Shown one piece after another: positions 11,509 to 22,010 of a DNA stretch of 64,000 nt (positions within the stretch are counted from its first letter, which is position 1; each line of letters starts with the position of its first letter). Source of the DNA: Volvariella volvacea V23 (taxonomy: Eukaryota > Basidiomycota > Agaricomycetes > Agaricales > Pluteaceae). Below the pieces are notes generated by a model. The model did no database searches. It was given only the letters and a program-made list of their open reading frames with translations, and was not told the DNA's origin. The stretch spans positions 302,609 through 366,608 of the forward strand of contig KB722736.1 of the NCBI GenBank assembly GCA_000349905.1. Reading direction: 5' to 3'. The translations under genes were made by a program, and so were the position numbers.

Positions 11509-13477
11509 ATGCCTGGTCAAAGCGCAGGTGAGTATTTTTGGCTCTTTCGCGCATTCATTCCTATACCCACTGGTACTCACTTACTCGAATTGATGCATAG
11601 TACCCCCTACCATTCCCAAAGGAAAAGCAGACATCGTCGGTTTCGGCGATGGTGGCGTCCTCATCGTACGCAACACTGATTCCTCCAGCCGCAAGCCCCA
11701 GCTCGTCATCACCGACTTTGCGTACTCCGCAGGTGGCTGGAGGACAGAAAAGCACCTCCGTCTTGTCGCAGACGTAACGGGTACCGGCACAGGCGACATT
11801 GTTGGCTTTGGCGACGGAGGCGTCATCGTTGCGCTGAACAACGGCGATGGCACATTTCAAAAGCCAAAATTGGTTTTGAGGGATTTCGCCTATAACGCGG
11901 GGAACTGGAGGGTTGAGAGGCACCCTCGGTTCTTGTGCGACGTCAGGAAGACGGGCAAGGCGGACATTGTGGGGTTTGGGTATGCCGGTGTTTTGGTCGC
12001 GCCCAACAATGGCGGCGGGGAATTTGGACAAGGATATCTCGCCCTCGCGAATTTTGGCTACGATTCAGGCTGGAGAGTCGAGAAGCACGACCGATTCCTT
12101 GCAGACCTGAATGGAGATGGATATCCGGATATCATTGGTTTCGGAGAAAGCGCGGTATACGTGTCGATCAACAATCGCGATGGAACGTTTTCAAAGCCTC
12201 AGGCCGTCGCCAATGCCTTTTGTTACGGTGCAGGTGGATGGCGCACGGAGAAACACGTTCGATATGTCGCCGACTTGACGGGAGATGGAAGAGCGGATAT
12301 CATCGGCTTTGGCGATCCGGGTGTTTGGGTCGCGCTCAACAAGGGCGATGGTACCTTCCACCCACACTCATTGGCCCTCGGCGTCTTTGGCTACAACGAT
12401 GGATGGCGCGTCGACAAGCACGTCCGATATGTTGCCGATCTCACTGGCAATGGGTGTGCTGACATCATCGGCTTTGGCGACCCCGGCGTCTACGTCTCCT
12501 ACAACAACGGCAACGGGACCTTCCAGCCTCCAAAACTCGTCATTCCAGATTTCGGGTACAACTCTGGTTGGCGCGTCGACAAACACCCGAGATTCGTAGC
12601 TGATCTGACTGGAGATGGATGCGCTGATATTATCGGTTTTGGAGATGCTGGGATTTTGGTGGCCTTTAACGACGGAAAGGGAGGGTTTGGTCCTGTCACG
12701 AAAATCGTTGGCGATCTGGGGTTCAACGCGGGAGGGTGGAGGGTAGAAAAGCATGTCCGCTTCCCAGCGAATCTTTATCCTCACCAAGAACCCGTCCCAC
12801 CAGTGCCACAACCACAACCTGTCAATCCCGTAGTGAACCCTGATGTGCCGCCAAAGCCTGTCGACCCAGTGGTACCGGTTCCGGTCAACCCTGGTGCTGA
12901 TGTTCCTCCTCCACCAACAGTCGATCCGGCCCCCCCCGTCGTTGCTCCTACCGAAGAGCCAGTCCCGACAAAGCCTATCGACCCAGCGACAAATCCTGAT
13001 GTACCGCCGCAGCCTGTCGATCCGGTGAACCCTGGCAGTGCTCCAACTGAGGAACCACTCCCATCAGAGGGTAAATCCGGCAACGGTACCACTTCCAACG
13101 GACATGGAGAGCCGGCGCCCCCATATCCCGTCGACCCAGCGGTACCCGTAGATCCAGGCACCGGCGTTCCGCCATACCCCACCAATCCCGTGCCAGTGCC
13201 AGTGCCAGTAGTCCCAATCACCCCTAACGGCCCTCCAAAGCCCGTCTACCCAACGTACCCAGACATCCCATTCCCCACTGGCACTGAGAGGGATCCACTG
13301 CTGCCACCGCCGTTCGATCCGACGAGGCCTAGGTATCTTCCTCCTAGGAATAATAACACGAGACGGAGACGTTCGGTTTGCGGTTGCAGTTGCGTGTGCA
13401 CGCGGTGGGGGTTTGGCGTTCTTTTTGTCGTTGCTGTGGTTTTTCTGCATTATCTTGTTTCGCATTGGAGGCACTGA
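11509..13477 (+). CDS. PVL-type propeller lectin with Pro-rich stalk and C-terminal membrane anchor
   Basis: Model join(11509..11527, 11601..13477), 631 residues. MPGQSA and a phase-1 intron precede V-P-P-T-I-P-K-G-K-A-D-I-V-G-F-G. Residues 1 to about 399 form a complete seven-blade PVL propeller, with W-R-x-E/D-K/R-H in all seven blades, ending R-F-P-A-N-L-Y-P. Residues about 400-590 are proline-rich, with repeats of the type N-P-D-V-P-P-x-P-V-D-P-V and little else. Then come R-R-R-R (594-597), alternating cysteines C-G-C-S-C-V-C (600-606) and a hydrophobic helix at about 609-627, followed by S-H-W-R-H. With no signal peptide this architecture predicts a tail-anchored protein with its lectin head in the cytosol on a flexible stalk. 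Ordinary PVL stops at the propeller. Frame and stop are clear in the raw sequence; membrane insertion is inferred. Confidence 0.88.
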
Positions 13478-13737
13478 TGGAGTGCTGGTCTCGTGATGGT
13501 GGTCTTATTCGAAGGCCATTGGACTCTTAAGTTCTCGAGCTCTGTATTTGTACTTTAGTATCTACACGCATCTCTGTTGAGCTATTTATCTTTTCTTGAC
13601 TTTCCGCATTTTCAATACATCAACGCCTGCAGCGCTAATGTGGCGTAGCACTTACACCGCCAACATTCACGCGCAGAATCAAAACCTAAAGTTCAAAGAC
13701 AAATATATTGCTATCAAAACACAAAACAGCATAACCA

Positions 13738-13820
13738 CCCAAAAAACGAGAGACGAGAAGAACAACAAACAAGCGACAAAAAAGAAAGAAAAGAAAAGAG
13801 AGAAAGAAAAAGAAAACAAG
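13738..13820 (+). repeat. A/G-rich purine tract
   Basis: Almost entirely A and G for over 80 bases, with aaag/aaga-type units. It lies downstream of the anchored-lectin stop. Confidence 0.6.
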
Positions 13821-14055
13821 TGTCCCTACGCAAAACCGATACACGAAAGAGCCTGCCTAGCTAGCTACTAATACGCCAAAAAAATACGCGAGAGCACGAA
13901 CTGCCTGAGCCCAAAGTCGGATCCGGAGTTGGAGGATATATAAGTCAGTAGTAGAACACATGCAAGGTGATGAAAGCCTGGGAAAATCCTAGATACAGAT
14001 ACCGGAGTCTATAGTCGTAGTGGTATTGGTAGTGGTAGTGGGAGTGCTTGGTGCT

Positions 14056-14088
14056 GGGGTAGGGGGGAGGGGGAATGGAATAGTGGGG
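14056..14088 (+). repeat. Potential G-quadruplex tract 1
   Basis: Four runs of at least four G (14056-14059, 14062-14067, 14069-14073, 14085-14088) with loops of 1, 1 and 11 bases. The G strand is plus, which is the template strand of the minus-strand phosphatase and lies beyond its stop. Confidence 0.5.
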
Positions 14089-14233
14089 TTGGTATTGGTA
14101 GTGGGGGTGGGTAGGTGGAGATGATGGAGATGATAGTATGTACATGTGAAGAGATGCCATGAGAACGATGCAAGATATGAGATACGGATAAGAAGAGGGG
14201 ATAGACGTGAGACATGAGTCAGGAACAGGAACA

Positions 14234-14260
14234 GGGGCAGGAATGGGGACGGGGAGGGGG
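14234..14260 (+). repeat. Potential G-quadruplex tract 2
   Basis: G runs at 14234-14237, 14245-14248, 14251-14254 and 14256-14260 with loops of 7, 2 and 1 bases. Same strand as the preceding tract. Confidence 0.5.
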
Positions 14261-14892
14261 AATGTTGTCCATGAGAAATAGGAAATGAGCAACCGGGGAA
14301 GGATGAGGTAATTAGGAAGATAACTGGGAAGCGCGACGACCGTCCGAGAGGCAGGGGTATGTCGTAACGTGGTATGCAAGAGTCGATGCAAAGCAGAGCA
14401 AAGCAAGACGAGGCAGAGCGATATGCAGATAGCGCGGGAGGTGGGACTTGGAGACCGGAGCTAATAGCCTGATCATGACGCGGGTGGGAAAATACGGTTG
14501 AGGACATGAGGCTTGAGAACTACGGGAACTTGGGACCGGGGAATTATAGGTCGTGTGCCATGAATTATATGACGATCGACACTAGGAGAGGTGAAGAGAC
14601 AAAATAGGAGAGAATGAGGCTGTACTGTGAGTTGCGTCGCTTGTTAGTTGAACTGTCGTGAGCAGATGAACGAATAATGGCTCACAAGGAAGACGATATG
14701 ATGCCAAAAGAATGTGGAAAAACGGATACGCGCCCCCGGATCTAGGAACCCCAAGCCCAATTCACCCCGGTATCCCCACTCCAACGCAGCTCCCTCGCAA
14801 CTGAATACTGCACGCTGCACGCTGGGCACTGAGCATCGAGTACTGAGTGCTGAGCGGAGTGGGGATGTTGGAGACAGAGTACGGGTATTGAA

Positions 14893-15744
14893 TTAGGAAG
14901 AGTGCGCGTGGAACTTGAAGGAGTTAAACGACATGTCCGGCGTCCGTAGTTTCCTTAACACCGCTCGCGGAGAACTGGCCTTTCTCGGCGAGGTCGATTG
15001 AGCCTTGGTCGTCGCTGGCGTCGTCGCATTCGCCGCCAGAGTAGGCAGCGCCATGCTTTTCTTCGCCACGCCAATCCGGTGGTCCTTCTTCAGCTCATCC
15101 TCCGAGTCGTCGCTTCCACTGCTCTCGCCCGCCAAGTGCCTCTCGACGTGGAAGTTACGCACGAACTCAAACTGGGGTCCGGTTTCCGGGCTGTGAGGGT
15201 ATCGCTTGCACTTTTCCACTGTGCGCCACTCGCGTGCGATGATCGCCAGGGCCTCTTCGCCGTCCTTTGCGATCCCGCATTCGACCAGCCAGCACCCAAT
15301 GACCATCCCCGTTCGTCCGATTCCTCCGCGACAGTGAACGGCGCTTATCCTCCCTCTCCTCTCGTTGTCGTGTAAAACTTCAAAAACCTTGAACATGTAG
15401 TCCACGGATTCAGGTAGGCTTCGATCCCGAATTGGGAATCGGTGGTATTCGATTTCGTCTTCGTCAATGCTGAATAAGGCCGCTCGTTCGCTGAGGATGT
15501 TGGCGTAAGGTGATAGTTCGCCGCATTCCGTGAGGTCTATGAATGTGCGTACACCCGCCTTGAGGAGGTTGTCGAGTTTCGGTTTAGAGGGGTTTTTGGG
15601 TGTCCATGGGTATTCGCAGGCCAAGAGAAGTGGGGTAGCCCAGTAAGAGTTGGGGATTGGGCGAGGACAAACGGCTGTCAGAGTGGGCGTGAGGTGTTGG
15701 TCGTCGTCGTCGGCCATGGCGGGAGCAGGTTTGTAATGGTTCAT
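14893..15744 (-). CDS. Protein tyrosine/dual-specificity phosphatase-like protein
   Basis: Single exon, 283 residues. The signature H-C-R-G-G-I-G-R-T-G gives the catalytic cysteine C138 and phosphate-binding R144 of the CX5R loop. F-P-I-R-D-R-S-L-P (D107) fits the general-acid loop. N-terminal S-Y-W-A-T-P-L-L-L-A-C-E-Y-P and A-G-V-R-T-F-I-D-L-T-E, and C-terminal S-P-E-T-G-P-Q, match the cytosolic DSP/CDKN3-like family that hydrolyses phosphoprotein or related phosphoesters. The last 80 residues are Ser/Thr/Ala/Lys-rich and not conserved in that family; they contain an acidic patch S-G-S-D-D-S-E-D-E. A second in-frame ATG (residue 10) is possible as the start. No membrane segment. Confidence 0.85.
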   Translation of the reverse strand: MNHYKPAPAMADDDDQHLTPTLTAVCPRPIPNSYWATPLLLACEYPWTPKNPSKPKLDNLLKAGVRTFIDLTECGELSPYANILSERAALFSIDEDEIEYHRFPIRDRSLPESVDYMFKVFEVLHDNERRGRISAVHCRGGIGRTGMVIGCWLVECGIAKDGEEALAIIAREWRTVEKCKRYPHSPETGPQFEFVRNFHVERHLAGESSGSDDSEDELKKDHRIGVAKKSMALPTLAANATTPATTKAQSTSPRKASSPRAVLRKLRTPDMSFNSFKFHAHSS

Positions 15745-15873
15745 GGTGTCTACGGTGGCTGTGATGGTGGCTGTTGAGCTCGTCGATGTAGATGCTGAGC
15801 AAGGTGCAGTCGATGATTCTGAGCGGGTTAGTAATAGAACGTTAGCCGTTGAGGGAGTAAGCGGAAGAGGGGG

Positions 15874-15880
15874 TTATATA
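15874..15880 (-). promoter_or_regulatory. TATA-like element of the phosphatase gene
   Basis: On the minus strand the sequence reads tatataa about 130 bases before the ATG at 15744. Confidence 0.45.
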
Positions 15881-15981
15881 AGTACTTTTCGTGTTTGGGG
15901 CTAATTTTCGTAACGCTGTCAACGCGGATAGAATAAGCGCCGCCATAACGACCACAACCCGGGCGTGGCAGTGCAAATGAA

Positions 15982-16656
15982 TCAAGGGGTCTTGCGGATC
16001 TCAAAGCCAACAATCCTCCGCCTTTTATACCTCTCCAAGCCTGGCTCAGTCTCAGGCTCAGCCGTTGCATCTGAATCTGCCACGAGCAGCGCACAGTCAT
16101 GCACCAAAATTATTTTCTCGTGACTTGGACTTATCAGGACATGCCTCTTTGGCACTCCTCTGCTCCGTTCCTCCATCACCAGGACCAATTCGGTTGCTTT
16201 CCCTTTACTTTCAGCTGTCAATGCACCTCAGATCGCATCCCCCACGTCTTCCCACGGAACAAAGCCGAGACTGTTCTGTCTCGATTTCGAGAGCATATTA
16301 TCTCCATCAGGCCTTACCTCCATTCACCCCTGCCCTCGAGGTTCGATAATCGCAAGCACGGTCGTAGGCGGGTTGACAGTGGCGGGTAGATTAATGACGT
16401 TATCTGTGATACCCCAATGCACGCTAAGCACATTCGTCCCAATCCAGTCGTCATCATCACACCAAGACGGAATCGGAGTGCTCGTCCGCAACGCACCTGC
16501 AGCTGGGCCAAAGGCAATTGGAAGGCTCGGTGTTAGGAACAAAAGGAACAAGCCAACAACCACGAATGCGCCCAGCGCGGAACGAGGCTGTTGACGATTT
16601 AAAGCCTCAGTTACCCTAGACCCCCAACCTCGTGCTTGGCTGCTCTTACAAGCCAT
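15982..16656 (-). CDS. Hypothetical small membrane protein, model incomplete
   Basis: The start at 16656 gives MACKSSQARGWGSR, a strong hydrophobic segment at about residues 27-50 (A-F-V-V-V-G-L-F-L-L-F-L) and an acidic W-C-D-D-D-D-W-I-G-T loop, to about 16324. A downstream frame (16221-15982) gives a charged C-terminal region, E-L-V-L-V-M-E-E-R through G-F-E-I-R-K-T-P. A possible intron (donor gtgaat after P-R-G-Q, acceptor near 16270) yields L-G-F-V-P-W-E-D-V-G-D-A-I, but a stop then remains before the last frame. I do not recognise the family. It could be one gene with two small introns, or chance frames in a promoter region. Confidence 0.25.
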
Positions 16657-17926
16657 TCCGTGCTGTTATCACGATCGGACAGCAACACGGGGTTAGCGTG
16701 AACAAAGGCATCTGACGTGGTTTGAGGTCATACATAAATAAGTCTAAGCCGCATGTCCCTCTGGCTGTCCGGGTCTGATCCCTGTACGCGGTGTGCACAC
16801 GATTCGAACACCGTCACACCGCTATCTATGGGCGCGTGTTCAAAACGAGCCTTCTTTTGCTGTCCAAACGAGCCCTTTCTGCATATGAGAACCCTCTTTT
16901 TGACATTTGGCGCCCGCGTGATTATCATCTCGAGTTGGCATCGTGCGCGCGGAGTCCGCGAGGCGGAATTCGGGTGCCCCCCACGGGCCAATGGCGCGCT
17001 GCAACCCTTGATACATGCGATGAGTCGAGTGTGATTCTGTGCTCCTTGTCTTGGCGCGGCAGTGCTTTTTTGGCTCTGTAGGTGTGTGGTTTATCTATTT
17101 TTGGGTGTTTCTGGCCTTTGTGCATAGCGTTGATACCTCTTGGTCGTTCCGGGGTTTATATTGTCCTGAGGTTCGTTTTGGGACATAACTCTTGTGAGGC
17201 TTCAGATCGCTCACTGCTCTACTTTATATTACTAGCACCCCAATATATGATCGGAGATGTGATGGAAGCACCACTTCCCGTGATTGGGACTGTCGGGGCG
17301 TGCGGGCCACATCAAGCCAAGCCTTTTGCACCTCCCTCAGTATTCGTCGCTGCGCGTACTTATACATGTATGAGATCCAGATCCAAATCGCACAACTCCC
17401 GGTGACAAGTTGAAACTTAATATCCGCCATACTGGAGGATCCATGATAGGGTGCAATTAGCGTGGCGTGTACGGTGAACGGCGTAGTGCTCCGTTGAACT
17501 TAAGCCAGCGATGCGTCAAAAAATGCTGAGAATCACGGAGTTGCAATGCCGTGTGAACATGGTGGTCTGTAAAATGGACGTTTTGAGAGTTTTAGCGCAG
17601 TACCTTGACTCCGCGACGTCTCAAGTCACCAGCACTTGCTGGCCGAAGGTACGAATTCTGGCAAAGTGACATTTTGTTCGAGCACTCATAGAACTTTTTT
17701 ACATTCCTAAGGCTGGATCAAACTGTGTTCCATGTCAATCAAAGTGCACCCGCCGCTCAATGTTTTGCAACACAGATCGTAACCCCAGATTGGATGTGCA
17801 TTGGATTCGAGCTTGTGCACTAGCCTTGAGGGTGTCCTCGTTGCTCACCCAATGTCCCGAAGGTATCACCGAATCCTTATAGAGAAGGAGTAAACGATTC
17901 TCAGGATTTTGCAAAGTTCAAACTAC
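16657..17926. other. Gene-poor interval
   Basis: Overlapping frames on both strands between 16730 and 17430 share no family motif and lack splice support. No repeat noticed. It ends at the stop of the minus-strand lectin copy 3. Confidence 0.5.
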
Positions 17927-19206
17927 CTAACTACGGTAGATATTCGCTGGATAACGTACGTGCTTATCTACCCTCCATCCCCCCGCATTATACCCAAAGT
18001 CCCGGACAATCCTCTCCGCCGAGCTAAACCCTCCCTGTCCGTCATTGAGCGCCACATACACCCCATCATCGCCAAAACCGACAATGTCAGCCCGACCATC
18101 TCCGTTCAAATCGGCCAAAAACCTCGGATTCATGTCGACATGCCACCCGGAATTGTATCCGAAATCTTTGAGGACGAGTTTTGGTGGCTTGAATGTGCCA
18201 TTTCCATTGTTGTAGGACACATACACGCCCGTGTCCCAAAAGCCAACGATATCTCCACGCCCATCGCCTGTGAGATCGGCTATGAATCGCGGATGCTTCT
18301 CAACGCGCCATCCTTGTTCGTACCCGAAATCGTTGACGACCATCTTGATAGCCTGGAATGTGCCATCGCCATTATTGAGTGCCACATACACGCCAAAGTT
18401 TGCAAATCCAACGAGGTCCGCCTTGGCGTCTCCAGTCAGATCAGCAACGAAGCGAGGGTGCTTCTCTATGCGCCATCCACCTGCTTCGTATCCAAATCCA
18501 TTAATGACGGCAATAGGCGTCTCGAATTTCCCGTCGTGCGTGCTCTTCGCCACAAAAACCCAATCGTTAGCAAAGCCGACTATATCCGGGTACCCATCGC
18601 CGGTGGTATCAGCAAGAAAGCGGGGGTGCTTTTCGACCCTCCATCCGCCTGCTTCGTACCCAAAGCTATTCAGAGCGAGGAAAGGTTCGCCAAAACTGCC
18701 TCCACCGTTGTTGAGTGCAACCTCAACACCGGAATGGCTAAACCCCACGACGTCAGCCCTCCCCGTCTTCCGGAGATCACACAGAAAGCGCGGGTGCTTG
18801 TCAACGTGCCAGCCGCCCGCGCTCCGTCCAAAAGCGGGCAGAACCAGCTTTGGCGGCTGGAAGGTGTTGTCGTCGTTGTTCAGGGAGACGGTGACGCCGC
18901 CGTTGCTAAAGCCGACGATGTCGCCTGTGCCGGAACCGGTGATGTCCGCGACGAAACGAAAATGGTGTTCGGTCGTCCAGCCGCCGGCGGAAAAGCCAAA
19001 GCTGTCGAGGACGAGTTGGGGTCGTGGGGTGAGAGTGTTGCGGAGGATGTAGACTCCTTTGTCGCCGAAAGCGATGATGTCTGCGCAGCCTTTAGGACGA
19101 GTGGAGGGTACTGCAGACGGGCGTTTTGTTTGGGTGATCGTAAGCGGGTGCTGCCAGGAATGTGAGAGTAAGGATGCATACTTATGGTTTGACCGAGTGC
19201 CGCCAT
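17927..19206 (-). CDS. PVL-type propeller lectin, copy 3
   Basis: Model complement(join(17927..19110, 19182..19206)), 402 residues. MAALGQTI is followed by a phase-1 intron (gtatgc...ctgcag), then I-P-S-T-R-P-K-G-C-A-D-I-I-A-F-G. Seven blades are visible. The W-R-x-x-K-H motif is kept in blades 3, 4, 5 and 7, varied in blade 1 (W-T-T-E-H-H) and blade 2 (W-H-V-D-K-H), and lost in blade 6 (W-H-V-D-M-N). The first blade also has I-A-F-G in place of I-G-F-G. It ends R-Y-P-A-N-I-Y-R-S. No signal peptide and no extension. Expected to bind GlcNAc-type or sialylated glycans as PVL does, perhaps with fewer sites. First of three tandem minus-strand copies. Confidence 0.9.
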
Positions 19207-19712
19207 GTTCTTTTCTCAATCATTACGATCGGCCGTATGGATTGCGAGAGATCGCTGATGGGCTCGTAGAGACCAGACTAAACGCCTGATCATGAGGTGA
19301 CACAAAACAGGTAGTGCTAATGATTGGTTGAGGGCCGGTTCTTATCGAGGCGCCCATCGAGGCGCCCAAAGGACAGGACATGGGTAGTAAGTTAGGACTG
19401 CAGGATATCCAGGAACACTAGTTGAATTTTGGTATTTCCAGTAAAAATGGGACTACGACTCACAGGAGCAGCCGCCTCGTACAATCTTTTCTACTTCGAC
19501 GCATTCGCTGAGTTCAATTTCGGTAGCCAGCGCACATTGCGGGGATATCCGAATCGGGGACTCAAAATTTGCCACCGCTGTGGCGCTCGGGCTTCTAAAA
19601 CAAATCCCCGCGCATTCATTCAGGTGCATGTCTATCGACTGGGCAGGAAAGCGGAGAATTTGTGCTACATTTGCAAAGGGTTTAGTTTTGAGAAATGATG
19701 CTGGAAATAGTG
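19207..19712. other. Promoter region of lectin copy 3
   Basis: Lies between the start of copy 3 and the stop of copy 4. A plus-strand frame at 19447-19698 encodes 83 residues with two CxxC pairs but has no family match I can name, so it is not called as a gene. The rest shows nothing recognisable. Confidence 0.4.
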
Positions 19713-20996
19713 CTAGGGATAGAGGTTCGCTGGGAAGCGAACGTGCTTCTCTACCTTCCACCCCCCTGCGTTAAACCCAAAGTCATCAATTATCTTTTTT
19801 GCAGGGCTAAATCCTCCCTTTCCGTCATTGAATGCCACATACACGCCATCATCACCAAAACCAACAACGTCGGCTCGCCCATCCCCAGTAAAGTCGGCCA
19901 GAAACCTCGGGTTCATGTCGACATGCCATCCAGCATCGTATCCAAAGTCTTTGAGTACGAGCTTTGGGGGTTTGAACGTGCCATCACCATTGTTGTAGGA
20001 TACGTATACCCCGGTATCCCAGAACCCGATGACATCTCCACATCCATCGCCTGTGAGATCAGCTATGAATCGCGGGTGTTTCTCGACGCGCCAGCCTTGC
20101 TCGTATCCAAAGCCCTCAACGATCATCTTCATAGGCTGGAATGTACCATCACCATTATTGAATGACACATGCACACCAAAGTTGGCGAAGCCAATTATAT
20201 CCACCCTCCCATCTCCCGTCAGATCGGCAACGAAACGAGGATGTCTCTCCACACGCCATCCTCCTGCGTTATAGCAGAAGCTGTTAAGGACTGCCTTGGG
20301 TTGTTGGAATGTCCCGTCGTGGTTGCTAATTAATACGTTGACATAGTCATATGCAAAGCCGACAATATCAGGATATCCATCGCCAGTGGTATCAGCAAGG
20401 AAGCGGGGGTGTTTATCAACTCTCCATCCTTGTTCATAGCTAAAGGCATTAATAACGTGAGAAGGGGCACTGAAATTCCCTCCGCCGTTGTTCAGTGCGA
20501 TATAAACACCAGAGTTGCTGAACCCAACAATATCGGCTCTACCCGTCTTCCTGAGGTCGCACAGCAAACGAGGGTTTAACTCCGTTCTCCAACCACCGGT
20601 GTTACATCCAAATTGTTTTACAACCAATTTCGGCGGTTGGAACGTATTATCGTTGTTGTTTATTGAGACGAAGACGCCATCATCACCGATACCGACAATG
20701 TCGCCAGTCCCGTCGCCAGTAATATCTGCAACAAGTCGAATATGTTTTTCGACCCTCCAATCAGACTGGATACTGCCTGATGAATAGCCAAAATCGTTCA
20801 GGACTAATCGTGCCTTGGGATTTATGGTGTTGCGAAGGACGAAGACACCCTTTTCTCCAAATCCAATGATATCAGAACATCGTTTGGGGCGGGTATGGGG
20901 CACTATCAATAGTGCCACAACATGAATGAGGATGAGAAAGTTGAAAGGAGAGTTCAAAGACGGGTACATACCGATCGTTTGACTAGGCATCGTCAT
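19713..20996 (-). CDS. PVL-type propeller lectin, copy 4
   Basis: Model complement(join(19713..20902, 20972..20996)), 404 residues. MTMPSQTI was chosen over the internal ATG two codons later because it gives the same 25-base first exon as copies 1 and 3. A phase-1 intron (gtatgt...tgatag) follows, then V-P-H-T-R-P-K-R-C-S-D-I-I-G-F-G. There are seven blades ending R-F-P-A-N-L-Y-P. The W-R-x-x-K-H site is degenerate in blade 2 (W-R-T-E-L-N) and blade 6 (W-H-V-D-M-N) and kept in the others. It is very similar to copy 5 through coding and upstream sequence, indicating a recent tandem duplication. Confidence 0.9.
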   Translation of the reverse strand: MTMPSQTIGMYPSLNSPFNFLILIHVVALLIVPHTRPKRCSDIIGFGEKGVFVLRNTINPKARLVLNDFGYSSGSIQSDWRVEKHIRLVADITGDGTGDIVGIGDDGVFVSINNNDNTFQPPKLVVKQFGCNTGGWRTELNPRLLCDLRKTGRADIVGFSNSGVYIALNNGGGNFSAPSHVINAFSYEQGWRVDKHPRFLADTTGDGYPDIVGFAYDYVNVLISNHDGTFQQPKAVLNSFCYNAGGWRVERHPRFVADLTGDGRVDIIGFANFGVHVSFNNGDGTFQPMKMIVEGFGYEQGWRVEKHPRFIADLTGDGCGDVIGFWDTGVYVSYNNGDGTFKPPKLVLKDFGYDAGWHVDMNPRFLADFTGDGRADVVGFGDDGVYVAFNDGKGGFSPAKKIIDDFGFNAGGWKVEKHVRFPANLYP

Positions 20997-21664
20997 TGGG
21001 CTCCTAGAGGATCCCGCAACTCAAGTAGAGGGGGTGGTGGCGTCACCGAATGGCTCATATGGTTGAAATTTTGTAGGCTTATGACCCTCCCTCCCTTCAC
21101 CAATCACTGTCAAGAGTGATGGGCAGGATGACCATGAGGCAATAATGGTCAGGTGGTACGGTGAGGCTTTTCCAATGATAGGCTCCAAGGTCATCATCGT
21201 CCCCCGGAAATTGAGGCAGCCCCTTTTCCTCTCGTATTTCTCCCGAAGGTGCTGTAACTCGGCAGAATTGTCTCAAATTCACGGTTCATTGAATTGCTTT
21301 GATTCCGTGTGCAGGTCTTTATCCCCTAGACATCTTGATTCAGCACTCAGATATAAACTTTTGTTGCAATCTTCAAGTTGACTCACATAGCATTAACACG
21401 TGTACTTCGCGTCAGGCAGAACATAGATTCCCTGCCAAGGGCGACGATCTACGGCACAGTCATTACCCACCTGCTTATGCTAGGCTGTTGAGACGCAGCA
21501 CTTCTAGCGTGTCCGTTCGTGATTCGTGTTCGATCATAAGAATGTGCTGTGTTTGGACCCCGTCTGCCCTGCAGCAATGTGGCACTGGCCCTGTGGCGAC
21601 GATGCATAGATGCATTTGGGAGTCACCGGAGTTGTGGCAAGGCCGAGACTTTCTTCGGATTGAA
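20997..21664. repeat. Duplicated upstream block, left copy
   Basis: The region upstream of lectin copy 4 is recognisably similar to 23295-23990 upstream of copy 5. Shared landmarks in the same order are an a-atggtcaggtggt element (21145; 23426) and agacgcagca-t-tagcgtgt (about 21491; about 23748). No gene is called in it. Confidence 0.6.
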
Positions 21665-22010
21665 TGAAGACCTCACGGCCAGCGCTAGGGCACTCTGATA
21701 GACACCGTGGGTCATAGCAAGTGTCGAGTGATGTGACTTGTACTCGTGGTCTAGCTGATGCTTGGTGGTTAAGGCATGGCTCCCTGAGGTACGTTGGGAT
21801 ATAGCGACTCGCATTAGGAAGTTCATGGCTGTACTGTGATACAGCGCTCTTTGCGATGTGAGATGGGCATCATGAAATATATGAGCATCACATTACCATA
21901 TCAGCATTTTCGACACTGAAACGAGATAAACACTGTACTCACATCAATGAACCTGAACAAGTCTATAGACATAAGTCCAGGAAACATCAAGTTGCACAAA
22001 ATCTAGCATC
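21665..22010. other. Intergenic interval after lectin copy 5
   Basis: No coding pattern; presumed 3' region of copy 5. Confidence 0.4.

Larger units (their letters stand above)
13478..14892. other. Low-complexity intergenic region
   Basis: This interval lies between the convergent 3' ends of the anchored lectin and the phosphatase. It is compositionally biased: purine-rich around 13738-13820 and G-rich on the plus strand from about 14020 to 14480. The long minus-strand frames here translate to Ser/Pro/Thr/His runs and are best explained by the base composition, not by a gene. Confidence 0.55.

Noticed and set aside
13945..14507. Overlapping minus-strand frames rich in Ser, Pro, Thr and His
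   Set aside because: The translations are runs dictated by the G-rich plus strand; there is no domain and no splice structure.
16728..17125. Several overlapping frames of 65-96 codons on both strands
   Set aside because: They overlap in different frames, and none has a motif, plausible introns or a consistent start.
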